61,306 nt of DNA, from contig JACRCQ010000010.1 in NCBI GenBank assembly GCA_016218915.1, positions 1 to 61,306 of the forward strand, read 5' to 3'. The position numbers and the translations under genes are program-made. Positions within the stretch are counted from its first letter, which is position 1. Each line of letters begins with the position of its first letter. Under the pieces are notes generated by a model. It made no database searches. It was not told the origin of the DNA and saw only the letters and a program-made list of their open reading frames with translations. Shown here one piece after another: positions 1 to 9,659 of the stretch. This stretch comes from Deltaproteobacteria bacterium. Its GTDB lineage: Bacteria > Myxococcota_A > Polyangia > Polyangiales > Polyangiaceae.

Positions 1-37
1 CAGCGGCGGTTATCAGCAATCCAGCGAACAAGGCCAT
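1..37 (-). CDS. 5' end of a secreted-protein gene (cut by window edge)
   Basis: Only the first 12 codons are in the window, read leftward from an ATG whose complement lies at 35-37. They encode MALFAGLLITAA, which looks like the hydrophobic core of a signal peptide. A GAGG sequence sits about 8 bases upstream of the ATG and supports the start. A GTG three codons earlier is an alternative start. The gene would be divergent from mfd, sharing the 38-154 gap. Too little is present to name a product. Confidence 0.35.
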   Translation of the reverse strand, partial: MALFAGLLITAA

Positions 38-154
38 GCGCGTCACCTCGCCGCGACGCTGCACGATCGGCGCTTGGATGGAAATAGGCTTGGATTTACA
101 AAGGAAAATCGATCACTTGGCCACCAAAGTGAGCGGCATTGCCCCTAGGGTCGT

Positions 155-3100
155 GTGCTACAGATGGCCCCGATGGAAAAGCGGACCCGCCTGGGCGCAA
201 CGCTCGGTGAACGCGTCAACCTCGAGCTGCCACCCGAGGATGACACGTCCGACCCGCTTCCATCGCTCGACCCGCCCGCGGGCGCTGTGTCGACGACCGT
301 ATCCCAGGTCGCACGGACCGTCGCTGCGCTCGGCGGATCCCCCGGAATCTCGCACGTCGCAGGGGTCGCCGGGTGCGCGAGCGCGCTGGTCGCACGCGCC
401 ATCGGCGCTGCCGTCGACCGAGCCCTTCCCGTGATCTGCGTCGCTCCGGATCTGGAGCAGGCGCGGCAGCTGGCTGCCGATATTGCGTTCCTGTGGGGCG
501 AGCGCGATGCCGAGCAGACCGAGGAGACCGCGCAGGGCGAAGTCCTGCTGCTCGCGGCCAACGAGGCGAGTCCGTACGCGGACATCAACCCGGATCGGCG
601 TGCGGCCATGACGCGGGTCGCCACGCTGTTCCATCTGGAGCACGGGCTACCGTTCCGGTTCCTGGTGACGAGCGCCAGCGGCCTGGCGCGCAAGGTCATT
701 CCTCACGAGGCGATCGCGAGCCATTCGGGCATGGTCGCTGCCGAGCAGGAGCTCGATCGCGACGCCCTGGCATCTAGCCTGTCCGAAGCCGGATACCTGC
801 GCGTGCCGCTCGTGGAGGATCCGGGCACCTTCGCAGTGCGAGGCTCGGTGCTCGACGTCTGGCCGCCTGGCTCGGACTATCCGGTGCGGGTGGAGCTTCT
901 GGGCGACATGGTGCTCGCGCTCAAGCTCTTTGATCCGGACGGGCAGCGCACGATCCGCGAAGTACGCGAGGTGTGGCTTCCTCCGGCGCGTGAGGCGATC
1001 CTGACCCCGGAGCGCGTGGAGCGCAGCCGCGACAAGGTGCGCGCCATGTGCGATGCGGTCGATCTGCCGTCGAGCCGCGCGCGCGCCCTGGCCGACGACG
1101 TCGCCTCCGGACGCACGTTCTACGGCGCCGAGGGGATGCTGCCCGCCTGCTACGACCTCGCACCGCTCTGGTCGTATCTGCCCGATCGCTGCGTGGTGAT
1201 GATGGAGGATCCGTCGTCGATCACGCGGGCGATCCGCGACGAGCTCGGGCGCGCGCTGGCAGACGAAGCGCAGAAGTCGCGCGAGCCTCACTTCCCTGTG
1301 GACGCGTTCTTCGAGAGCGAGACGAGCGTGCGCGACTGGCTGCAAGGGCGCACCGTGGTGGCCTTGCACCGCGTGGCTGTGAGCGGTGGGCAGGAGCAGG
1401 AAGAGCTCGAGGTGTTCGAGCGGGCGGACGAATCGACGCCCACGATGGCGGCTCGGGATCATGGAGATCTCGAGCGGGCGATCCAGGCAGCGCGGGCGCG
1501 CCATGGCAAGGCAGGAGCCCTGGAGCCGCTCGCGAAGCGGATCGAATCCTGGCACGGCGCAGGGATGCGCGTTGCGATCGCAGCGCGCGCCGAGACCCAG
1601 GCAGAGCGTCTCGTGGGCCTGCTGCGGCACCGGGAGGTGCTCTGCAAGGCAAGAGCCGGACGATTCGAGCCCCAGTGGCTCGAGGAGATGGAACGCGGCC
1701 AGGTGCTCGTCGTGGTCGGCACGCTGGCTCGCGGCGTGGTGGCGCCGCTCGAGGCGCTGGTCCTGGTCACAGAGGAAGAGATCTTCGGACGACGTGCCAA
1801 GCGACGGGCGAATCGCGCTGCCGCTTCGTCGACCTCGCGCCCCTTCATCGAAGATCTTCGGTCGCTGTCGACCGGGGATCTCGTGGTCCATGTGGAGCAC
1901 GGCATCGGACGCTACCACGGGCTGGTGCACAAGCCGGTCAGCGGCATGACCGTGGACTTCCTGGTGGTCGAATACGCTGGCGGCGACAAGCTGTACCTGC
2001 CGGTCTACCGGCTCAACCAGATCCAGAAGTACGCAGGTGGAGATGCGACGCAGAAGCTGGATCGGCTGGGCGGGCAGACGTTTGCACGCACCCGATCGCG
2101 GGTGGCTCGCAACGTGCGCCAGATGGCCGACGAGCTGCTGCGTCTGTACGCGGAGCGCCAGGCGATCCTGAGAAAGGGACTGCCGCCAGCGGACGACGAC
2201 TACCAGACGTTCGAGGCGACGTTCCCGTTCGAGGAGACGCCGGATCAAGGCAGGGCGATCGCGGACGTCATGCGCGATCTGGAGCGCGAGAGCGCGATGG
2301 ATCGCCTGGTGTGCGGCGACGTCGGGTTTGGCAAGACCGAGGTGGCGATCCGGGCGGCGTTCCGCGTGGCAATGCAGTCGCGCCAGGTCGCGGTGCTGTG
2401 CCCGACCACAGTGCTTGCGCAGCAGCACCTGCTGTCGTTCACGAGCCGGATGCGCGGCTACGCCATGGAGGTGCGCGGGCTGTCGCGCTTCCAGTCCAAG
2501 GCCGAGCAGGACGCGGTGGTGCGCGGGTTGCGCGCAGGCTCGGTGGACATCGTGGTGGGAACCCATCGTCTGCTTTCCAAGGATGTGCACTTCAAGGCGC
2601 TCGGGCTGCTGGTGGTCGACGAGGAGCAGCGGTTCGGGGTGACGCACAAGGAGAGGATCAAGCAGCTGAAGCGATCGGTGGACGTGGTGACGCTGTCGGC
2701 GACGCCGATTCCGCGCACGATGCAGATGGCGGTGAGCGGGCTGCGCGACGTGTCGATCATCACGACGCCGCCCGTGGATCGCAGGGCAATCCGAACGATC
2801 ATCACGCGTCAGGACGACAAGGTGATTCGCGAGGCGGTGCGCAGGGAGCTGTCGCGCGGCGGGCAGGTCTTCTACGTGTACAACCGCATCGAGGGGCTCT
2901 ACGAGCGTGCGGCACATCTGCAGGAGCTGGTGCCGGAGTCGCGGATCGCGGTAGCGCACGGGCAGATGTCGGAAGCGAGCCTGGAGCGGACGATGCTCGA
3001 GTTCATGGAGGGGCGCTACGACGTGCTGGCGACGACCTCGATCATCGAGAACGGCCTGGACATTCCGCGCGCGAACACGATCGTGATCGACCGTGCGGAC

Positions 3101-3886
3101 ATGTTCGGCCTGGCGCAGCTCTACCAGCTGCGGGGCAGGGTCGGCCGCTCCAAGGAGCGCGCGTACTGCTACCTGGTGGTGCCGCCGGTCAATGCGATGA
3201 CCGAGGAGGCGCGCGCACGCGTGGAGGCGATCGAGCAGCACACGGATCTCGGCTCGGGATTCCACATCGCCTCGTTGGATCTCGAGCTCCGGGGCGCAGG
3301 GGATCTGCTCGGCGCTGAGCAGAGCGGCAACGTGGCATCCGTGGGCTTTGACCTGTTCCGTCAGATGCTGGAAGATGCCGTGCACGAGCTGCGCGGCGAA
3401 GCGGTGCTTCACGACATCGAGCCTGAGATCAACTTCGACGTCGAGGCGTTCCTGCCTGAGGACTACATTGCCGACATCGGGGTTCGGCTGTCGTTCTACA
3501 AGCGGCTCGCGAGCGCGACCGATGAGCTGGAGACCGAGGACCTGGCGCTCGAGATGCAGGATCGGTTCGGACCTGCGCCCGAAGCTGCGCGACGTCTGGT
3601 GCACCTGATGCGGCTCAAGACCGAGCTCCGCAAGCTGCGCGTGGTCGGGTGCGAGGCGCACGCCAAGGGCGTGACCCTGCACCTGGCCGAGGATCACGCG
3701 CTGGACGCTTCCAAGCTCGTGGCGCTCGTGCAGAAGAAGAACTCGCCGTTCAAGGTGAGCCCGGACATGAGGCTGACCCGCAAAGTCACGGACAAGGACA
3801 CTTGGACGAACGGCCTCGACGCGTTGGAGACGCTCCTTGCGGAGCTGGCGAAGTGCGGCAAGGACGGCGTCAGCGATCGACCATGA
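155..3886 (+). CDS. mfd: Transcription-repair coupling factor Mfd
   Basis: Mfd is an ATP-dependent translocase that removes RNA polymerase stalled at DNA lesions and recruits UvrA. The 1243 residues match the family's usual length of about 1150-1200. In order there is a UvrB-like N-terminal region, the RNA polymerase interacting domain near residues 565-600 (GDLVVHVEHGIGRYHG), and a helicase core with Walker A GDVGFGKT near 720. The DEEQ box follows near 822, and then the helicase C domain with QLRGRVGRS and a C-terminal TRCF domain. The start is uncertain: GTG at 155 lies 4 bases after AGGG, while ATG at 164 or 173 would shorten the protein by 3 or 6 residues. It runs convergent with the next gene, and their ends overlap by about 17 bases. 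Confidence 0.97.
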   Translation: MLQMAPMEKRTRLGATLGERVNLELPPEDDTSDPLPSLDPPAGAVSTTVSQVARTVAALGGSPGISHVAGVAGCASALVARAIGAAVDRALPVICVAPDLEQARQLAADIAFLWGERDAEQTEETAQGEVLLLAANEASPYADINPDRRAAMTRVATLFHLEHGLPFRFLVTSASGLARKVIPHEAIASHSGMVAAEQELDRDALASSLSEAGYLRVPLVEDPGTFAVRGSVLDVWPPGSDYPVRVELLGDMVLALKLFDPDGQRTIREVREVWLPPAREAILTPERVERSRDKVRAMCDAVDLPSSRARALADDVASGRTFYGAEGMLPACYDLAPLWSYLPDRCVVMMEDPSSITRAIRDELGRALADEAQKSREPHFPVDAFFESETSVRDWLQGRTVVALHRVAVSGGQEQEELEVFERADESTPTMAARDHGDLERAIQAARARHGKAGALEPLAKRIESWHGAGMRVAIAARAETQAERLVGLLRHREVLCKARAGRFEPQWLEEMERGQVLVVVGTLARGVVAPLEALVLVTEEEIFGRRAKRRANRAAASSTSRPFIEDLRSLSTGDLVVHVEHGIGRYHGLVHKPVSGMTVDFLVVEYAGGDKLYLPVYRLNQIQKYAGGDATQKLDRLGGQTFARTRSRVARNVRQMADELLRLYAERQAILRKGLPPADDDYQTFEATFPFEETPDQGRAIADVMRDLERESAMDRLVCGDVGFGKTEVAIRAAFRVAMQSRQVAVLCPTTVLAQQHLLSFTSRMRGYAMEVRGLSRFQSKAEQDAVVRGLRAGSVDIVVGTHRLLSKDVHFKALGLLVVDEEQRFGVTHKERIKQLKRSVDVVTLSATPIPRTMQMAVSGLRDVSIITTPPVDRRAIRTIITRQDDKVIREAVRRELSRGGQVFYVYNRIEGLYERAAHLQELVPESRIAVAHGQMSEASLERTMLEFMEGRYDVLATTSIIENGLDIPRANTIVIDRADMFGLAQLYQLRGRVGRSKERAYCYLVVPPVNAMTEEARARVEAIEQHTDLGSGFHIASLDLELRGAGDLLGAEQSGNVASVGFDLFRQMLEDAVHELRGEAVLHDIEPEINFDVEAFLPEDYIADIGVRLSFYKRLASATDELETEDLALEMQDRFGPAPEAARRLVHLMRLKTELRKLRVVGCEAHAKGVTLHLAEDHALDASKLVALVQKKNSPFKVSPDMRLTRKVTDKDTWTNGLDALETLLAELAKCGKDGVSDRP

Positions 3887-4799
3887 GAAGCAGACGCTCC
3901 TGGGCTTCTCGCAGGGAGTTGCGGGCTCGCATGGTCAGCGGGCCATCGGGGTGGCGCTCGACGTAGCTCGACAGGACTTCGACGGCTTCCTTGGGGCGGC
4001 CGGTCCTCATGAGCAGGATGCCTCGCGCGATATCCGCAGGATATTCAGGGTCAATGGCAGCCAGCTCGCCTACTTTGCGCAGCAGGTACTCATTCGCAGC
4101 GCGGCACCGCCAGGGCAGACCGGGCGCTACGTTGCCAACGACGAGGGGGTTGGCGAGGAGGAAAGCGTACAGCGCGCGCTGCTCCTGGAGCGAGAGCGCG
4201 AAGGGTGGGCTCTTGAGCCCCGTGATCTCGTTCCAGCGTTTGCGAAAGAGGGCTTCGAGCACGAACCGATCAGGCAGCAGACGGTAGCCTTTGCCTTCTG
4301 GTCGAATCCAATGGGACCGTCGCAGCAGCGCGACGATCCCGCCGCCGAGCTCGCGGAGCTCGGTCGTCTCGACGCCTGTGGCTGCGAATCTGTCCAGCTC
4401 GCGGAGGAACACGGTCATCTGGTAGGCGCGAAGGGCGAGCACCGGCTCAGCGCCCTGCTCGAGGGCAGGGGCGACAGCGCGCGCGAGCTGGTTGTACTGG
4501 GAGCTTCCCCGGTCGCCATCGGAGTCGGCGTCCGCAGCACCGTACAAACGAACAGCCTCTCCCAACGCCCGCACGTCGTAGCCTGGCCGCTCCTTCGCCA
4601 GGGCGCTGGCCCGATCCGCGTCCTTTTGCGAGATCTGCAGAAGGGCACGCTGTTCTACCCGGGGAAATGGGATCTCGTCAGGCAGTACCGGCCTCGGAAC
4701 GGCCACCAGAGCGCAGATGATCGCGACCACCACCACAATCGTACCTGCCTCCCAATGCTCGAGAAGCTTCTGGGTACGCGACATCGGCTTGACATCCAT
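3870..4799 (-). CDS. Membrane-anchored TPR-like protein of unknown function
   Basis: A 309-residue protein with one hydrophobic segment near residues 18-36 (TIVVVVAIICALVAVP). A mostly helical soluble part of about 270 residues, rich in Ala, Leu and Arg, follows. Its C-terminus (residues about 250-300) resembles TPR helices, for example the stretch around RTGRPKEAVEVLSSYVERHP. It is probably anchored in the inner membrane with the helical part outside, but no enzymatic motif is visible. The start is placed at the ATG whose complement is 4797-4799; a GTG three codons upstream and an ATG five codons downstream are alternatives. It is divergent from the PilZ gene with a gap of about 70 bases. 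Function unknown. Confidence 0.75.
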   Translation of the reverse strand: MDVKPMSRTQKLLEHWEAGTIVVVVAIICALVAVPRPVLPDEIPFPRVEQRALLQISQKDADRASALAKERPGYDVRALGEAVRLYGAADADSDGDRGSSQYNQLARAVAPALEQGAEPVLALRAYQMTVFLRELDRFAATGVETTELRELGGGIVALLRRSHWIRPEGKGYRLLPDRFVLEALFRKRWNEITGLKSPPFALSLQEQRALYAFLLANPLVVGNVAPGLPWRCRAANEYLLRKVGELAAIDPEYPADIARGILLMRTGRPKEAVEVLSSYVERHPDGPLTMRARNSLREAQERLLLMVDR

Positions 4800-4868
4800 G
4801 CGGTTCACTCGCGACCATCACCCATCGGCAGACCCCAGGTCCAGCCCGATCCTCTGAAGGAGCCCGCC

Positions 4869-5174
4869 TTGACGGAAAAAAGACAGTTCCGGCGAACGCC
4901 GGTCGACGTGCCTGTGCTCATCACCCTCGAAGGTGCACAGGACAAGACTCCGGGGCGATGCCGGGACATGAGTATCGGTGGTGTGTTCGTCGAAACAGAG
5001 CTCAAAGCCGCGTTCGGCGCACGGCTGAAGTTGACCGTCACGGCCCCGGGCGGCGACATGGAGTTCCCTGCGGTCGTGCGATGGACGGCTGCAGACGGCC
5101 TCGGGCTGCAATTCCAGGGACTGGGAGCTCGCGAGACGCACGCTATCGTGCAGTGGGTGAGCACCAAGAAGTAG
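4869..5174 (+). CDS. PilZ domain protein
   Basis: A 101-residue stand-alone PilZ domain, a family that typically binds cyclic di-GMP or acts in type IV pilus and motility control. The binding signature is visible: an RxxxR-type stretch at the N-terminus (KRQFRRTPVD), then DMSIGGVFVE corresponding to the (D/N)xSxxG motif. The start is TTG at 4869, chosen because a strong AAGGAG lies at 4857-4862, six bases before it. The open frame continues far upstream, but that part lies opposite a real gene. It is divergent from the TPR membrane gene. Retention of both motifs suggests that nucleotide binding is intact. Confidence 0.88.
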   Translation: MTEKRQFRRTPVDVPVLITLEGAQDKTPGRCRDMSIGGVFVETELKAAFGARLKLTVTAPGGDMEFPAVVRWTAADGLGLQFQGLGARETHAIVQWVSTKK

Positions 5175-5265
5175 GCCGGCGTGGCTCAAGCTCGCGCCGC
5201 ACGTACGCACCCGTCCCATGACGACGATGATTGCGGCATGGCACTGCCGGGTGTCAACGCCCGAA

Positions 5266-6483
5266 TCAGAAGCGCAGCGCCAGACGCAGCGTGCTCGGAT
5301 TCTTCGCCTTGGGGAATGCGGCTGAGAGCACGACCGCATTGGCGCACGCCTGGACTTCGGCAACCAGCGGCGGATCGAACCGGCCCATCGTCATGTGACC
5401 GTCAGGCGCAATCGTCATGTTCAAGCTCGACTGAACCGTCAGCTTGAGCCCTTCGCTCTCTGCGACCGGTCGCAGCCTGCGATGGCAATCCACGACCTGG
5501 GCTCGGATCGAATCGAGCGTGGCCTGCGCGAGGGCCTCGGTCAGGGTATCGGGTAGCTCGGTCGGTGGCGGAGCTTCCACCGGCTCAGCAGGCTGTTGCG
5601 TCGCAACGGCCGGCACCTGCGGCACGCCCTTGGGTGCGGGTGCGGTCGGGACGACCACCGCCACGCGCGGAGGATCGCCTGCGGCCGAGGGCCCTGACGG
5701 CTGCAACGGATGCGAGACGTCCGTGGCCGCTGCTACGGCAATCGCCGGAAGAGAGCTCGGCTCGTAAGGCAGGAACGTCGAGGCTCGCGCACCGTCGAGG
5801 GTGAAGCTCGCGCCCGAGGGCGCCACCATCAACCAGCCGGTGCCCTGGCCGCGCTTGGATCGAGGACCGACAGCAACCGAGCCACGCTCGACCTGCACCA
5901 GCGCACGGTCGGCACGACGCTCGACCGTGAACACGGTTCCGTGCACGGACACAGCTGTCTCGCCCACGCGAACCACGAAGGTTTCGGTGACGGGCTGCGG
6001 AACCACTTCGACCCGCACGCTGCCTGACTCGAGATCGATCACCACGACCGAGCCGAGCTGCTCGACCACGGCTCGCGATGAATCCGACAGGGTCCAGGCA
6101 GCATGGCCTGGGTGCTGGATCGTGAGGGAGCCCGCGCTTGCGATCACCCGATCGCCCTGGCTGAGCGACGCAGCCTCGAGGGTACCGGAGGCAACGCGGT
6201 CAGCGTGCTGCGGAGCGACCGCATGGTGATCAGCCTGGGAGAGCGAACGATCGGACGACGGGTGATGGGTGATCGCGAAAGAAGCGGCAGCCGCAAGGCC
6301 AGCGGCAACCGCGGCGACACCGACCAAGGGGCGCCAGGCTGGGGCGCGTCGGACGGGCAAACGAATCGGCTCTCGGTCCAGCTTGTCGAAGAGGCTCTTC
6401 TCGACACGATCCCAATTGACGTCAGGGACTGGCTCTTCAGCGACCTGGCGGACGAGCTGCCTGAATTCCTGCAGGTCGCTCAT
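5266..6483 (-). CDS. FecR-type transmembrane anti-sigma factor
   Basis: A 405-residue protein. Residues 1-45 are a cytoplasmic N-terminus, a transmembrane helix lies near 50-66 (GVAAVAAGLAAAASFAI), and a FecR domain follows at roughly 130-210 with the typical pattern around VRVGETAVSVHGTVFTVE. A Pro/Val-rich linker leads to a C-terminal domain of about 100 residues (from VDCHRRLRP to the end) that resembles the TonB/AgmX-like tails common in myxobacterial proteins. The ATG overlaps the stop of the sigma factor by four bases (ATGA), so the two are co-translated. The presumed role is to hold the neighbouring ECF sigma factor at the membrane until an envelope signal arrives. The signal itself cannot be read from the sequence. 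Confidence 0.85.
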   Translation of the reverse strand: MSDLQEFRQLVRQVAEEPVPDVNWDRVEKSLFDKLDREPIRLPVRRAPAWRPLVGVAAVAAGLAAAASFAITHHPSSDRSLSQADHHAVAPQHADRVASGTLEAASLSQGDRVIASAGSLTIQHPGHAAWTLSDSSRAVVEQLGSVVVIDLESGSVRVEVVPQPVTETFVVRVGETAVSVHGTVFTVERRADRALVQVERGSVAVGPRSKRGQGTGWLMVAPSGASFTLDGARASTFLPYEPSSLPAIAVAAATDVSHPLQPSGPSAAGDPPRVAVVVPTAPAPKGVPQVPAVATQQPAEPVEAPPPTELPDTLTEALAQATLDSIRAQVVDCHRRLRPVAESEGLKLTVQSSLNMTIAPDGHMTMGRFDPPLVAEVQACANAVVLSAAFPKAKNPSTLRLALRF

Positions 6484-7220
6484 GGCGTGGACTCCCTGAC
6501 CTCGCCCGCAGCGAGATCCGCGCTACCTGGCCTGAGCATCACGTCTGCGAGAGACGCGAGCGTGGGCTCCTGGCGCAGCAGCTGAATGAGCTCGCGACGG
6601 GCGTAGAACAGCCGCGTGCGAACCGTAAGGACGGGTGCGTCGACCGCTTCGGCAACCTCGGTCGGCGACAGTCCTTCAATTTCGTGGAGGATGAATACGG
6701 TGCGCTTCTTTTCGGGAAGTCGATCCAGCACCGCGTAGAACGCACGGATTCGTTCCCGACGGATCGCGTCGTCGTCAGGATGTGCGGTGTGGGCCTCGGC
6801 CTCGGCCGGGACCTCGTCGGTGAAGTTGGGACGGCTGCGCGCAGCGCGCCGGTGCATGAGCACGACGTTGACCGTGAGCCGGTGAAGCCAGGTGGTGAAG
6901 CGAGCCTCGCCCCGGAAGTCTCCAAGGCTGCGAAAGACTTGAAGGAAAACTTCCTGGATGATGTCTTCGAGGTCAGCCTTGGGGCCGAGCATGCGGAACA
7001 CGAGGCGGGCCACGTCACTGCGGTGCCTCTGGAACAGAACCCGGAAAGCTGCCCGATCCCCCTGCTTGCAGCGGGCGACGATGTCATCGATGGGCGTCTC
7101 GTCGGTAGGCACGACAGCAAGCTTACGTTGAACCCCGGCGACGATACAGTCCAGCGCTTGCGACAGGGACAGGGGCCCTGGGGGGGAGAACGCAGGGAGC
7201 GCTGGGGCGGAGGCAGTCAT
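6480..7220 (-). CDS. ECF-family RNA polymerase sigma factor
   Basis: A sigma-70 family protein of 246 residues. Region 2 (about residues 60-130) contains DLEDIIQEVFLQVFRSL and the FTTWLHRLTVNV motif. Region 4 (about 165-220) contains LPEKKRTVFILHEIEGLS and a helix-turn-helix ending in ARRELIQLL. There is no region 1.1 or 3, as expected for the ECF group. The start is the ATG with complement at 7218-7220, preceded by AGGAG at 8 bases. A TTG five codons upstream would extend the frame without a good ribosome site. It forms an operon with the downstream FecR anti-sigma factor, and a possible membrane peptide lies 41 bases upstream. Confidence 0.93.
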   Translation of the reverse strand: MTASAPALPAFSPPGPLSLSQALDCIVAGVQRKLAVVPTDETPIDDIVARCKQGDRAAFRVLFQRHRSDVARLVFRMLGPKADLEDIIQEVFLQVFRSLGDFRGEARFTTWLHRLTVNVVLMHRRAARSRPNFTDEVPAEAEAHTAHPDDDAIRRERIRAFYAVLDRLPEKKRTVFILHEIEGLSPTEVAEAVDAPVLTVRTRLFYARRELIQLLRQEPTLASLADVMLRPGSADLAAGEVRESTP

Positions 7221-7235
7221 GGGTTCGCTCCTCAA

Positions 7236-7565
7236 TCAGGTGCGAACGGGCTGCGCATCATTCAACCGACCAGGCCGCCGGGACGCGAATAGCGACTCGA
7301 TCTGCTTTTCAGGATATGCTGGACATCGGCAAATACCAGGGCGACCGTGAGGGCAAGGGCGAGAATCAGCATGCCCCAAGCTTTTCCCCCAGGTTCAATA
7401 AGTGGCCAAGTTTGTTGCAAACCCTTTTCTTGAAGGCAAAGCTGTTGCGGTCGCCCTGCCCGCTCTCAGGATGCCCGCTTGCACATGCCCCCGGCATCCA
7501 GTAGATGCCCGCCCGCCCGGAGTGTCTCCTACGTGTTGTTGCGGGGCCGATCCGGTGGAGCCGTC
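7236..7565. other. Divergent intergenic region between sigma operon and EF-G
   Basis: About 330 bases between two divergently read operons. Apart from the 36-codon frame at 7262-7372, I see no gene, no convincing sigma-70 promoter and no hairpin. The stretch 7380-7460 is locally A/T-richer (around AAGTTTGTTGCAAACC, which contains a small inverted repeat, GTTTGTTGCAAAC) and is the likeliest place for promoters of either operon. Confidence 0.4.
7262..7372 (-). CDS. Possible 36-residue membrane peptide upstream of the sigma factor
   Basis: A short frame starting at ATG (complement 7370-7372) and ending at TGA (7262-7264). The product begins MLILALALTVALVFADVQ and ends in a basic, Ser/Arg-rich tail (KSRSSRYSR), so it would be a single-pass membrane peptide with a cytoplasmic or outward basic tail. 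It lies on the same strand as the sigma/anti-sigma pair, 41 bases before the sigma start. A GGGG sequence just upstream could serve as a weak ribosome site. The codons are GC-biased in third position like real genes here, but a frame this short may occur by chance. Confidence 0.4.
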   Translation of the reverse strand: MLILALALTVALVFADVQHILKSRSSRYSRPGGLVG

Positions 7566-9659
7566 GTGATCCTCGATCAGAACATCATCCGTAACATCGG
7601 AATCAGCGCCCACATTGACTCGGGCAAGACGACGCTGACCGAGCGCATTCTTTTCTATACCAAGCGAATCCACGCGATCCACGAGGTCAAAGGCAAGGAC
7701 AACGTCGGGGCCAAGATGGACTCGATGGACCTGGAGCGCGAGCGCGGGATCACCATCCAGAGCGCAGCCACCCACTGCACCTGGAACGGCTACCACATCA
7801 ACATCATCGACACCCCTGGGCACGTGGACTTCACCATCGAAGTCGAACGGGCGCTTCGCGTGCTGGACGGAGCCATCCTCGTGCTGTGCGCCGTGGCCGG
7901 CGTGCAGTCCCAATCGCTGACCGTGGACCGGCAGATGCGACGCTACGGCGTGCCCCGCGTGGCCTTCGTCAACAAGTGCGACCGCGCCGGCTCCAACCCC
8001 TTGCGCGTGCGCGACCAGCTCCGTGAGCGTCTCGGCCTCAACCCTGTCCTGATGCAGCTCCCGATCGGGCTCGAAGAGAAGTTCGAAGGCGTGATCGATC
8101 TGGTGGGAATGCGGGCGTTGTACTTTGACGGCCGCGCGGGAGAGACGGTGCGACAGGAGCCGATCCCTGCGGAGATGATGCAGGAGGCGCTGGCGAACCG
8201 CGAAGCCCTGCTCGACGCCGTGTCGATGTTCTCCGACGAGCTGACCGAGGCGATGATCGAGGACAAGGTCGACGAGGCGCTGATCCAGAGGGCGATCCGC
8301 AAGGCCACCCTGTCCTTGCAGATCACCCCTGTGTTCATGGGGTCAGCGTACAAGAACCGGGGCGTGCAGCCGCTGCTCGATGGCGTGACGCGGTATCTGC
8401 CGTCGCCCGGGGATCGCGATCAGACGGCCCTCAGCACGGACGAGGCGGCGGACCCGATCAAGCTTTCCGGCCGTGCGGAAGACCCGCTCGTGATGGTCGG
8501 GTTCAAGGTCGACGAAGGGCGTTTCGGGCAGCTGACCTACCTTCGCATCTACCAAGGCACGCTCCGGCGGGGCGAGTCGATCGTCAACATGCGCTCCGGA
8601 CGCACCCACAAGGTCGGACGGCTGGTGCGCATGCATGCCGACGAGATGGAAGAGATCGAGTCGTGCAGCTCCGGGGACATCGTGTCGATGTTCGGCATCG
8701 AGTGCTCGTCGAACGACACCTTCACCGATGGGCAGCTCGAGGTGACGATGGCCTCGATGCACGTGCCTGCCCCTGTGATCACGCTGACGGTCAAGACGGA
8801 CAGCAAGGGGCTGAGCAACCTGTCCAAGGCGTTGCGCAGGTTCACCAAGGAAGATCCGACGTTCCACGTGCAGGCGGATCAGGAGACCGGCGAGACGACG
8901 ATCTCCGGGATGGGAGAGCTGCACCTCGACGTGTACGTCGAGCGGATGCGTCGCGAGTATTCGATCGCTGTGGAAACCAGCCCGCCGCGCGTGGCGTATC
9001 GCGAGACGCTCACGGCGTCGTCGCCCTTCGACTACACGCACAAGAAGCAGACGGGCGGCTCAGGGCAGTACGGCCGCGTATGCGGGCGCGTGGAGCCGAA
9101 TCCGGACGGTGACTACGAGTTCGTGGACGAGACGGTGGGCGGCGTGATTCCGCGCGAGTTCATCCCTTCGTGCGAGAAGGGTTTCCGGTCGTGCATGGGC
9201 AAGGGGCCGCAGATCGGAGCGCCGGTGACGGGCGTGCGGGTGGTGGTCAACGACGGCGCAGCGCACGCGGTCGACTCCTCGGACATAGCATTCCAGGAAG
9301 CTTCGCGCGGCGCGTGGCGTCAGGTCTATCCGCGATGCAAGCCGCAGATCCTCGAGCCTGTGATGCGGGTCGCGGTGGAAGCGCCGATCGAATTCCAGGG
9401 CGGCGTGGTGGGGACCTTGCTCAAGCGCAGAGGGATCATCGTGGGCACGACCGAATCCGAGGGGTTCGTGCGCGTGGAGGCGCACGTGCCTCTGAGCGAG
9501 ATGTTCGGCTACTCGACCGTGCTGCGATCGTCGACGCAAGGCAAGGGGGAGTTCACGATGGAGTTTGCTCGCTACAGCCCGGTGCCAGAGGCGCTGGCCC
9601 AGGAGCTGATCAAGCACCACCAAGAGCGCATGCGTGCGGGATCGAAGGAGCAGGCGTGA
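7566..9659 (+). CDS. fusA: Translation elongation factor G, spd type
   Basis: A 697-residue GTPase that drives ribosome translocation. G1 is AHIDSGKT, switch I ends [15 protein letters not shown]3 is DTPGH and G4 is NKCD; domains II-V follow to the C-terminus. The N-terminal block [13 protein letters not shown] and the segment [12 protein letters not shown] resemble the mitochondrial-like 'spdEFG1' group of spirochaetes, planctomycetes and delta-proteobacteria; this placement is from memory of the family, not a tree. The GTG at 7566 is chosen because GGAG lies at 7557-7560. The open frame extends 29 codons further upstream but that part has no EF-G similarity. The stop overlaps the next start (TGATG). 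Confidence 0.93.
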   Translation: MILDQNIIRNIGISAHIDSGKTTLTERILFYTKRIHAIHEVKGKDNVGAKMDSMDLERERGITIQSAATHCTWNGYHINIIDTPGHVDFTIEVERALRVLDGAILVLCAVAGVQSQSLTVDRQMRRYGVPRVAFVNKCDRAGSNPLRVRDQLRERLGLNPVLMQLPIGLEEKFEGVIDLVGMRALYFDGRAGETVRQEPIPAEMMQEALANREALLDAVSMFSDELTEAMIEDKVDEALIQRAIRKATLSLQITPVFMGSAYKNRGVQPLLDGVTRYLPSPGDRDQTALSTDEAADPIKLSGRAEDPLVMVGFKVDEGRFGQLTYLRIYQGTLRRGESIVNMRSGRTHKVGRLVRMHADEMEEIESCSSGDIVSMFGIECSSNDTFTDGQLEVTMASMHVPAPVITLTVKTDSKGLSNLSKALRRFTKEDPTFHVQADQETGETTISGMGELHLDVYVERMRREYSIAVETSPPRVAYRETLTASSPFDYTHKKQTGGSGQYGRVCGRVEPNPDGDYEFVDETVGGVIPREFIPSCEKGFRSCMGKGPQIGAPVTGVRVVVNDGAAHAVDSSDIAFQEASRGAWRQVYPRCKPQILEPVMRVAVEAPIEFQGGVVGTLLKRRGIIVGTTESEGFVRVEAHVPLSEMFGYSTVLRSSTQGKGEFTMEFARYSPVPEALAQELIKHHQERMRAGSKEQA

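Noticed and set aside
647..3697. A 1016-codon open frame opposite mfd
   Set aside because: Long antisense frames are common in GC-rich coding sequence. The protein is His/Arg/Leu-rich with no motif, and mfd on the other strand has all its domains.
3837..4868. A PilZ gene starting far upstream (445 codons)
   Set aside because: The region before 4869 is opposite the TPR membrane gene; a strong AAGGAG lies before the TTG at 4869.
7479..7565. An upstream extension of EF-G by 29 codons
   Set aside because: No EF-G similarity, and a good ribosome site supports the GTG at 7566.
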